From NCBI RefSeq assembly GCF_042477335.2, contig NC_091247.1, positions 1,014,501 to 1,078,500 on the forward strand: 64,000 nt of DNA, in the 5' to 3' direction. The notes below the pieces were generated by a model. The model had not been told where the DNA came from and made no database searches. It worked only from the letters and a program-made list of their open reading frames with translations. Both the position numbers and the translations under genes were made by a program. Origin of the DNA: Ovis canadensis. Its lineage: Eukaryota; Chordata; Mammalia; Artiodactyla; Bovidae. Positions 47,601 through 64,000 of the stretch are shown in pieces. Each line of letters begins with the position of its first letter. Position 1 is the stretch's first letter.

Positions 47601-50600
47601 GGCCCTCCTCCGTGGGGCCGGCGCTAACCTTCCGCCTAGCAGTCTCAGCCAGTCCCACGTGCTTAATTCCTCAGCGTGTCTTGTGCCCGCTGCCTGCCTT
47701 CCACTCTCCCCTGAAAGGTAAGCCCCGAAATGCAGAGACTGCGGTCTGGGTTTTCACTGATGAACGCTCGGTAAATATCTGCTAAGCAGATGAATGCCAG
47801 GGAAGGAAAACCTAGGAAGGAAAGCGTGGCGCACGCCACAGGCAGCAAATGCTCAGGGACCTGCAGGTCAGCCCTGCTGGGGCAGGCCCGACAGTCTGCC
47901 AGACGCAGCTGCTTATTTCCGAAAGGAAACGCGCTCTCATCCCGTGACCAACCTGTCAAGGCGTTGAGTTCTAGCACTGAAATCTGACTGGCCAGGACTC
48001 TGAATGCAGCCCCGAGCGAGGGCGCAGGACCGACAAGGCCAGTGCACCTCACCCCACCAAGCACAGCTGACCGCCCGGGCCCGCCAGGGGCAGAAAGGGC
48101 AGACAGCTCGGGGAGCACCCTGCCACTTTACACGCGAATGGCTTCTGACCCGCAGATACGGTCCCGTGTCTCACCTGGGTTTCGATTCTAAATGTGATGT
48201 GTATGCTGGGACTGTGCATCTGAGTCACTCCTCACCATCACAGCAATCTGCATGAAACGACTTATCTGCTGCACGAGAACAAAGTTCTATGAGAGCTCTT
48301 CACCCATAAAAATCCTGAGTCCGTAGTTATCATATGGCTGCGGTGCTTCCTTAAGTAAGATGTTTCAGAAAATACAGACTAGAAATGTTCTTTTCTGCTG
48401 ACTAATAAAGGAAATAAAAAAAAGTTTGAAAAGCGTGTACTGGCCCACGACAGGGGCAGCATCAGCCTGAAAGGCCACCCGGGCACAGGGCTCGGTTTCT
48501 CTCAGCCGCTCTGCATTTCACTCACTTTGCTCCACCTCAGAATCTGCTGCCGCGCACCCCCCAGTACCTGAAGTGGGGGCTCTTCTTTGGAAGGACGCCA
48601 GTGTCCTTTCTGCTTCTGACCCACCCCCCAACCCCAACCAGGGGGCATGTCCACCAGGGAGGGCTTTTCAGGTGAACACTTTCCAGGCCAGTTTCCAAAG
48701 GAGTAAGATTAAGTTTTAACAAATACTACCATAACTAATAAAATTAAGCAGAGACATTACTTTGTCAATAAAGGTCCGTCTAGTCAAGGCTATGGTTTTT
48801 CCAGTGGTCATGTATGGATGTGAGAGTTGGACTATAAAGAAAGCTGAGCGCCGAAGAATTGATGCTTTTGAACTGTGGTGTTGCAGAAGACTCTTGAGAG
48901 TCCCTTGGACTGCAAGGAGATGCAACCAGTCCATCCTAAAGGAGATCAGTCCTGGGTGTTCATTGGAAGGACTGATGTTGAAGCTGAAGCTCCAATACTT
49001 TGGCCACCTGATGCGAACAGATGACTTATTTGAAAAGACCCTGATGCTGGGAAAGATTGAAGGCGGGAGGAGAAGGGGACGACAGAGGATGAGATGGTTG
49101 GATGGCATCACTGACTCAATGGACATGAGTCTGAGTAAACTCCAGGAGTTGGTGATGGACACGGAGGCCTGGCGTGCGGGAGTCCATGGGGTTGCAAAGA
49201 GTCGGACACGATTGAGCAACTGAACTGAATTGAATAAAATTAAATAACAGGAACCAAATGTGAATTATAAGACGTGAAAATGAGGTGTTTTTTAAAACAA
49301 ATATTTATTTACTTTTGGCTGTGTCGGTCCTAACTGTGGCCCATAGGCTGTCTCTGCGGCACAGGCCTCTCTCTGGCTGGGGTGTGGGGGCTCACTGGTG
49401 GTGGCCGTGGGCTTAGCTGCTCCTGGGCGAGTGGGATCTGAGTTCCCCGACCAGGGGTCGAACCTGTGTCCCCTGCACTGGAAGGTGGAAGCTTAATCCA
49501 CTGAACCACCAGGGAAGTCCCTGCAAAGGAGTATTTTGATTTACTATTCTCTTCTGGGAATGTGAGAGAATCACACACAAAATTGGGTAGAATACCTGCA
49601 AAACGATTCCTCTTTTAAGTTCAAAGTCTTTCCAATCAGTTTCTTAATATGGCACATTGTTAACTGAAATACAGGGGTCATCACAGAGACTGGCAGGCTC
49701 CCCTGAAAGTCGGAAATGGGGGAATGTCCGGTATCTTGTAGCAATATACAGAAATACTCCAGAGGGAAAGATTTAGAAGCAGAGAACACATTAAAACAAA
49801 CAAACAAACAACTTCAAATACCGCTACGGAAAAGCCAGCAAGATGGAAAAACTTTAAAGAGGTCAAGAGGGCAGTCAGCGTCTAGGAGCTTAAACAGTTT
49901 TACATAATTTATAGCTGAGGACTGGAAACGATCTGGGCTTTCAGGCCATCGGGTAAGTAACTCCTTCCCACAGGAGAAGAGAAGTCTCCGCAGTAACAAG
50001 GGTCTGTTCCTTCTAGAGCCCTTCTAAATATATCTCTTACAAATGCTTCTTTTTTTAAAAAGGGGAGCAAGAACGAGCGGCGCAGCTGACATTCTCTCTT
50101 CAAACCGAATACCAAGTCTACAAAGAAAAACCCCGTAGGTCAAACTAGCAGGCCAGCGGAATCCCCCGCTCCGTCCTCCGGCGGGTGGCCACACGGCTCG
50201 CGGGCGGAGAGCCCGCCACCCCTTTAAGACCCGGTCACAGACCACAGACTCGCCCGCGTTACGTAAGAACTCCTCTCAGACGCGGTCACCTGGGCCAGCC
50301 AGGGTGCCGCAGACGCGCCAGGGGCCGCCTGGACCAACCGCGCCGTGCACACGGGACGCACGCCGGTCCCCCCCGGGCCCGCCTTCCTGGGGAGTGACCC
50401 ACAGGCCAGACGGCAGAGCCGCGGGCGAGGCCCCGGCCCCCGGTCCTGCGCTGCCCTGGGCCCTCCTCGGCGGGCCGCGTCACCTCCCGACCCCAAGGGA
50501 GCGCCCCGGCGCCCCCGCCATCCGCGCAGGCACAGGCAAGGGCTCGGCTCGCCGGAACGCGGAGCGCAAGGCCCTCGGGGTGCGACGAGCGCCCGAGCGC

Positions 50601-50836
50601 TGCCCGGGCCGGGCGCTGCCCGGATTCGGCGAGTCCCGGGCGGCGCGGCCGGGCCCCCACCCACCCCACACGCCCCGCAGGCGCCCCCGCGCCGGGCCGC
50701 ACTCACTGTTGTACTGCACCCCCTTGGCGAAGCGCCTCTGCAGCGCCTGGTTCATGGACTGCAGCCCGGCCGGGATGTTCCTGTCGCGGCCCGGGGCCTG
50801 CTCCGACCCCACCAGCTTCTTGAGCGCGGAGAACAT
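32622..50836 (-). CDS. RABL6: RABL6 (RBEL1/PARF), Rab-like GTPase with long disordered tail, complete, 15 exons
   Basis: Exons in transcript order: 50707-50836, 43588-43722, 42314-42361, 41962-42014, 41045-41136, 39193-39333, 38594-38699, 37447-37550, 35562-35854, 35137-35287, 34368-34583, 34039-34273, 33524-33695, 32891-32949, 32622-32816. They total 2130 nt, 709 aa (human about 729), in frame throughout. Residues 44-235 form a Rab-like G domain. The P-loop GDRNTGKT is intact (50-57), but the usual DTAGQE is replaced by VWDVVDKG and the NKxD-type loop by GNYRDMG, as in the family. The tail is Ser/Pro-rich, then acidic ([17 protein letters not shown]), then ends in a Lys/Arg-rich block (exons 14-15) expected to act as a nuclear localisation signal. 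RABL6 is linked to cell proliferation and to p53/ARF control. Intron 1 is about 7 kb and holds two BovB ends, a CHR SINE and an L1-like piece. Confidence 0.95.
37345..37440. repeat. Tandem duplication of about 45 bp with alternating CG runs beside RABL6 exon 8
   Basis: The core cgcgcgcccccctgcagagcc occurs twice, near 37350 and 37387, each copy ending in a cctgagcgcgcg-type run. The right edge touches the exon 8 donor at 37446. Runs of alternating G and C (gcgcgcgcgc) at both copies are Z-DNA-prone. Confidence 0.8.
38540..38557. repeat. Homopolymer C18 tract in RABL6 intron 7
   Basis: Eighteen consecutive C bases on the plus strand (G18 in the RABL6 pre-mRNA), about 37 bp downstream of the exon 7 donor. 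A second C15 tract lies at 33977-33991 in intron 12. Both are prone to length error in sequencing and to G-quadruplex formation in the transcript. Confidence 0.9.
44578..44760 (-). mobile_element. Old LINE-1 ORF2-like fragment in RABL6 intron 1
   Basis: The plus strand reads ttattaatcttgccaggggttcatcaac, close to the reverse complement of the L1 ORF2 stretch coding for a KIDRPLARLIK-like peptide. The flanking T-rich sequence is consistent with decayed antisense L1, but I can align only the core by eye. It is diverged and 5'-truncated. Confidence 0.4.
46283..46862 (+). mobile_element. BovB (RTE) LINE 3' end, 5'-truncated
   Basis: Matches the BovB 3' terminus: ggggggctccagaatcactgcagatgg, then catgtatggatgtgagagttgg, then caaagagtcggacacaactgagcaactg at the end. 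It encodes the tail of the BovB ORF2 with several stops and frame changes. It lies in RABL6 intron 1, antisense to the gene. Confidence 0.9.
48745..49230 (+). mobile_element. BovB LINE 3' end with a 153-codon open ORF2 tail
   Basis: Second BovB 3' fragment in RABL6 intron 1, starting at aagcagagacattactttgt and ending gagtcggacacgattgagcaactg. Bases 48762-49223 remain open for 153 codons ([17 protein letters not shown], then [16 protein letters not shown]), the C-terminal tail of BovB ORF2. It lacks the reverse transcriptase and endonuclease domains, so it is a dead fragment despite the open frame. Confidence 0.9.
49287..49521 (-). mobile_element. CHR-type tRNA SINE (cetartiodactyl), RABL6 intron 1
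   Basis: Ends with ccactgaaccaccagggaagtccc, the reverse complement of the CHR SINE head (gggacttccctggtggttcag). The tRNA box B region (gaccaggggtcgaacctgtg) is preserved. The A/T-rich tail is at 49287-49315. Orientation is minus, the same sense as RABL6. Confidence 0.85.
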
Positions 50837-51260
50837 CTTCCTGCTCCCACGTCCGAGCCCGGTACGGCCCGCGAGCTCAGCGGCGGCGGCGGCGCGGCGC
50901 TAGTCGCACCATGTCCCGGGGTCCGGCGGGCGGACGCCGGCCTGCAGGGCAGCTCGGGGGCTCAGCTGCGGAGGCTCCGCTCCGGCCCCCACGGCCCCCG
51001 GCGCGGCCGCTCTGTGCGCGTCAGCGCCGCCATCTTGGCGCCGGCTCAGCGGGGCGCGCACTACGGGGCGCCACGAGGGCCACGGGGGTGCAGCGCGCGT
51101 GCGTAGAGCGTTGCGGGCGCGGGGCGTGCGGCTACGGGGCGCCGCGAGGGCCACGGGAGTGCGGCTCGCGAGGTGCGGATGCGCAGAATGCTGCGGGCGC
51201 GGGGCGCGCGGGTACCGGGCACCGCGAGGGTTACGGGAGGGCGGCGCGGTGCAGGCAAAG
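50160..51260 (-). promoter_or_regulatory. RABL6 CpG-island promoter with YY1 motif
   Basis: CpG-dense sequence spans RABL6 exon 1 and its flank. On the minus strand 51026-51038 reads CCAAGATGGCGGC, a canonical YY1 element in the sense orientation typical of sites just downstream of start sites, about 190 bp before the RABL6 ATG. No TATA box is seen. The island extends leftward into intron 1 and rightward over a triplicated GC block to within about 220 bp of the CCDC183 poly(A) signal. Confidence 0.7.
51051..51245. repeat. Triplicated 70-80 bp CpG-rich block upstream of RABL6
   Basis: Three tandem copies start at 51051, 51121 and 51201, each opening ggggcg(c/t)gcg then a tacggggcgcc(a/g)cgaggg-type core. 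Copy 1 is 70 bp, copy 2 is 80 bp and copy 3 is partial (about 45 bp). Every copy holds many CpGs. Confidence 0.85.
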
Positions 51261-51475
51261 GGCCTCAGACTCTGCAGTCCCGCCTTACGAGTTTGTCCCC
51301 CGGATTTCAGCTCAGTCCGGATCCCCGTCCGTGCCCCGGCCTGGACCCTCCTACTCACCCTCGCCCCTGAATCCCAGAGCCCAGACCCACACCGAGCATC
51401 CCACTCCCCTGCACACTTCCCCACGTGATGCCCTGCATCCGCGTCCCCTCGGCGCCCCGAAGTCCTGGAAAACTG

Positions 51476-51481
51476 TTTATT
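51476..51481 (-). terminator. CCDC183 polyadenylation signal (AATAAA on minus strand)
   Basis: tttatt on the plus strand gives AATAAA 62 nt past the CCDC183 stop, predicting a very short 3' UTR (about 85 nt). The cleavage site is about 420 bp upstream of the RABL6 YY1 element. Confidence 0.75.
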
Positions 51482-51542
51482 TGTGTAGCCAATGCAAGCG
51501 TGGGGGCGGGGTGTGGGGCGGGGCGGCCTCCTCCTCCTCCGG

Positions 51543-59638
<8,096 letters not shown>

Positions 59639-60190
59639 GGCGGCCCTGGGGGTCCTCCAGGACCCCTCCGCGCCTCCCGCCCTCTCTGTGCTGAGCCTGC
59701 TCCACAGAACCTCAGTTTAGATGTCCCTGGAATCCTGGCCCATTGTGACAGGGACCGAGGTTCTCAATGCCCAGGGAACCCAGGAATTCCCGGCCCTCCC
59801 TGGTGACCCCACCCTCTGCCCCCAGCCAGCCTCAGGGTTGATTCCCCAGACACGAGTCTCCCCGGTGCTCTCTGCTCAGGAGTGCTGCCCCGGTCAGCGT
59901 CGCTGTCTTCCGCAGGGTGACCTGTGGTTTCACACTGCACCCTCCCCGTCCTCCCCACATCACCATGGTCCTCCATGGAGCCTCGAAACACTGCCAACCT
60001 CTCACTGCCTGCAGGGTCTCCATTCCCTCACCCCACCCCAAGTTCAAACCACACCCTGGGGACCCGGCTCATGAGACCCCCAACCTCAGCCCTCACTACC
60101 CCTCATCTCTCAGTGACCTTCCCTGCTCGACCCCTACTTCTCTGGCGATGTCCTGAATCTGGCTTTAGCTCTCACTTACTCCAGAAATAA
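59639..60190. other. CCDC183 upstream sequence, no gene seen
   Basis: Moderately GC-rich flank upstream of the CCDC183 start codon. No CpG island as strong as those of EDF1 or RABL6, which fits a tissue-restricted promoter. No repeat recognised. Confidence 0.4.
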
Positions 60191-60194
60191 ATTT

Positions 60195-60405
60195 GGCCTC
60201 CCAAGTGGCTCAGACGGTAAAGAATCAGCCTGCAATGCGGGAGACCTGGGTTCGATCCCTGGGTGGGGATGATCCCCTGGAGGAGGGCATGGCAACTCAC
60301 TCCAGTATTCTTGCCTGAAGAATCCCCATGGAGAGAGGAGCCTGGTGGGCTACAGTCCGTGGGATCGCAAAGAGCTGGACGTAACAGAGTGAGTTTCAAC
60401 AACTT
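60195..60405 (+). mobile_element. Bov-tA SINE between CCDC183 and TMEM141
   Basis: ggcctcccaagtggctcagacggtaaag head, box B (gggttcgatccctgggtggg), and the Bov-A body (cctggtgggctacagtccgtggg, then cgcaaagagctggacg). Full-length-looking copy. Confidence 0.9.
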
Positions 60406-60825
60406 CAGCTGACTACAGGAGGGGCCAGTGCCCTCCCTCTGCACCCCAGTCCAAGCCTGCCTTACAGCCATGTGGCTCAAGCCTGGGGTTCCAGGGGGTG
60501 TGCACCAGCTGGGGTACTTTTCCCAACCTGCATGAGTTTGCCAGGGCTGCCGAAACAAAGCACCACAGTCCCGGCAGCTAAAACACAGGGATTTATTGTC
60601 GTGCGACCTGGAGGCTGGCAGTCTGAGATCAAGGTGTTGCAGGCCTGGCATCTGCTGAGGCCTCTCCCCCAGGCTGGCAGATGCCGCCTTCCTGCTGTGT
60701 CCTCATGGGGTCCTTACCCTGGACTCTCTGGGTCCTAATCTGCTCTGATAAGCACACCAGTCTGATGGGATGAGGGCCCATCCCCGGTTAATTTAGTTAC
60801 CTCTTTAAAGAAGCCTGAGCACCAA

Positions 60826-61192
60826 AGAAAGCTTTCGAACTGTGGTGCTGGAGAAAACTCTTGAGAGTCCCTTGGGCAGCGAGGAGATCAAACCAGTCCA
60901 TCCTAAAGGAAATCAACCCTGAATATTTGCTGGAAGGACTGATGCTGAAGCTGAAGCTCCAGTACCTTGGCAACCTGATGCAAAGAGCCGACTCATTAGA
61001 AAAGACCCTGATGCTGGGAAAGGTTGAGGGCAAGAGGAAAAGGGGGTGACAGAGGATGAGATGGCTGGATGGCATCACCAACTCATTGAACATGAGTTTG
61101 AGCAAACGCTGGGAGACGGTGAAGGACAGGGAGGCCTGGCGTGCTACAGTCCACGGTGTCGCAAAGAGCCGGACACGACTGAGTGACTAATC
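60826..61192 (+). mobile_element. BovB LINE 3' end between CCDC183 and TMEM141
   Basis: Starts within the BovB tail at gctttcgaactgtggtgctggag and ends gcaaagagccggacacgactgag. 5'-truncated and diverged. It lies about 420 bp to the right of the Bov-tA copy. Confidence 0.85.
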
Positions 61193-62514
61193 AACAGCAT
61201 CCCCTCCAAAGGCCCTGTCTCTAGATGCAGCCACAGCCTGCGGTGCTGGGCGTCAGGGCTGCACACCGTGAACCTGGGGGAGACAGTTCAGCCATGGCAA
61301 TGGCCTTCACCCATGTGCTGTTACAGCTCGTGCCTTTTTCTGTGGCCGCTCACACAGACCCTTTTCCTTTCCGCTCACTCTTGGTTTTCAGTCTCATCTG
61401 AAACTCCAAGTCCGTCCTCTGCTCTCCGTCAGAGCGCAGGTCTTCCCCTCAGGAAGGACCTGCCACAGGCACGGTCTACTCCTTCGCTGCCCCTCTTCCC
61501 CCAGGTGTGATGCAGAGCCTGTTCCCTGATACTGGCCCTCTCCTCTTCAGATAGAGATCATGGGGACATGTGGCTGCCCGGAGCAAGGCCGCCCTCCCAG
61601 GCGCCTTTGCGCCAGGGGCCCCTCCTGCCTTAGCTCTAGCCAATGGAGTGAATGCAGCGGTGGTGAGCGAATCCCTCTCCTCCTCTCCCTTCCTCCTTCC
61701 TCTTCACAGGGATGAAGACGTGATGGCTGGAGCTGGTGCAGCTGCCTGGCACCATGAGGTAGATTTGGAAGGGGGGCCCTTACAGGATAGAGCACAGTAA
61801 AAGCAGCCTAGGTCCCTGACTCCTTGTTGGCCCCAGGCCAGCACTTGGGCTTCTCCATGAAAGAAAGCGCCAACTCTAGCTGACATGCCACGGTTACCAT
61901 TTGCCTCCCTACACACAGACTCCTTGGTGCACAGAAGTGTGCAATGGATGTTCTTTTGAGTGATGGGCCAGGCCAGCAGGGCGGGGCTGGGCCTCCAGCA
62001 GCAAGGCCCTGGGAGGTGCACCCTCAGTGTTCCGGAGGAGCCTGCTGGAAAGGACGACGGCTCTGCCCGGGTGTCGGGTCTTGTCTTCCGCTCCCTCTCC
62101 CTCTGTGGGCTGTGGCTGAGCTGGACAGTCCTGCCCACTCAGGAGCCTTCCTCCATGTGGATGGAGCTGCAGTCAGCTGGCTCTGGTCCCCTGCACCCCT
62201 CACTTCCTCCTCCCCCAGAGAGAAGTGACTTAATCTGATAGGTGGGTTGGAATGGTCGGTGGGTGGGCGTGGCCACTTCCGGTCCACCTCTCCTGAGAGC
62301 AGGTGCTATTTGGCTGCACACATCTGCTCTGTGCCTCCCCCCACCCCCAGCCCGCGTGGAGAGCACGTGGGGCCCGCCAGATGTCTAATTCTGGGGTTCA
62401 GATTCAGAACTGCCCTGGCGCCTCCTCCCCTCAGTGTCGTGGTTCCAAGGAGACATTTCTCTCATCTTCTTACTGCTCCGACTTGTTCCCTGACTGCTTT
62501 AGAACTTAGGTGGG
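61193..62514. other. Intergenic stretch between the BovB copy and the TMEM141 3' end, no gene seen
   Basis: No recognised exon or repeat. Short open frames on both strands show no family motif. Confidence 0.5.
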
Positions 62515-62529
62515 AAACAGGGCAAGGTG

Positions 62530-62535
62530 TTTATT
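62530..62535 (-). terminator. TMEM141 polyadenylation signal (AATAAA on minus strand)
   Basis: tttatt on the plus strand reads AATAAA, 375 nt past the TMEM141 stop codon. Cleavage is expected near 62510-62520. Confidence 0.75.
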
Positions 62536-62909
62536 AGTTCCCCAGTCCCCAGGGGAACTGTCATCTCTGGGGTGGGTGGGAGATGCAGGGGCCACAAAGG
62601 GAGTGTCAGCAGCAGAGTGCAGAAGCCCCCTCCATGCTCCAGGGCTGCCCCCAAAGGTGCATGAGGCATGCTGGTCCTCTCTAGCGCTGTGTCCACCTGC
62701 AGGACAGCCACCCCAGGAACGGAGTCTCCTGGCTTGAGCTCCCGGGCGGCCAGGCTGGGCAGGAGCAGTCTGCACAGGTTCAACAGAGCTGGTCATGCCT
62801 GTGTGCGGGGGCCACGGGTGTGGGGAGGGCCAACCTGGGTGCAGAGGTGCCAAGGGCTGTGTTCTAGAGTTGTCTGGCCCCAGGTCTTCTGTGCCCGGCT
62901 GGAGCTCTC

Positions 62910-63899
<990 letters not shown>

Positions 63900-64000
63900 C
63901 TGGGAGGGGGAAGGGGTTGAAGGTTCAGTTCCCTGCCCCTCCTGTCCCTCCCTAGGGCTCACTCTGGCCCCGGGGGAGGGGACCACTCATCGTGAGGCCC

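Overview
This window is mammalian, GC-rich, gene-dense nuclear DNA from a ruminant. The evidence is the interspersed repeats: Bov-tA and Bov-A2 SINEs, four 3' ends of the BovB (RTE) LINE, and older cetartiodactyl CHR-type tRNA SINEs. All genes are spliced with GT-AG introns. The gene order matches the human 9q34.3 block (cattle distal chromosome 11 by recalled synteny), read in the inverse of the human orientation. I cannot tell cattle from sheep, goat or another pecoran.

Layout. Bases 1-7800 are intergenic sequence with SINEs and two LTR-like relics. EDF1 (+) has a CpG-island promoter near 7860-8900 and five exons at 8447-11513. It converges tail-to-tail with MAMDC4 (-, 29 coding exons, 12931-20395). 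PHPT1 (-, three exons, 22038-23231), AJM1 (-, one coding exon, 26025-28952), RABL6 (-, 15 exons, 32622-50836), CCDC183 (-, 14 exons, 51543-59638) and TMEM141 (-, four of its exons, 62910-63899, first exon beyond the right edge) then follow head to tail. I rebuilt every exon from splice sites. The five complete multi-exon models stay open end to end and give 148, 1211, 125, 709 and 534 aa (EDF1, MAMDC4, PHPT1, RABL6, CCDC183); AJM1 gives 975 aa. These lengths equal or closely match my memory of the human proteins.

Functions. The block is a set of unrelated genes rather than a pathway: a ribosome-collision/transcription cofactor (EDF1), an apical endosomal membrane glycoprotein (MAMDC4/endotubin), a protein-histidine phosphatase (PHPT1), an apical-junction protein (AJM1), a divergent Rab-like GTPase (RABL6), a coiled-coil protein with probable ciliary or sperm links (CCDC183) and a small membrane protein (TMEM141).

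Unusual features. A 20-unit minisatellite with an ordered 32+32+34 bp higher-order pattern lies upstream of PHPT1. A separate 7-copy, 32-bp minisatellite lies just upstream of the MAMDC4 start. A triplicated CpG-rich block sits between CCDC183 and RABL6. Six amino-acid differences in EDF1 exon 3 can all be explained by AT-to-GC changes. The MAM domains of MAMDC4 are built from exon modules with a repeating intron-phase pattern. AJM1 contains a MYND-type cysteine/histidine half-site. An orphan CpG island between AJM1 and RABL6 carries a possible small plus-strand open frame. I saw no wholly new biological system.
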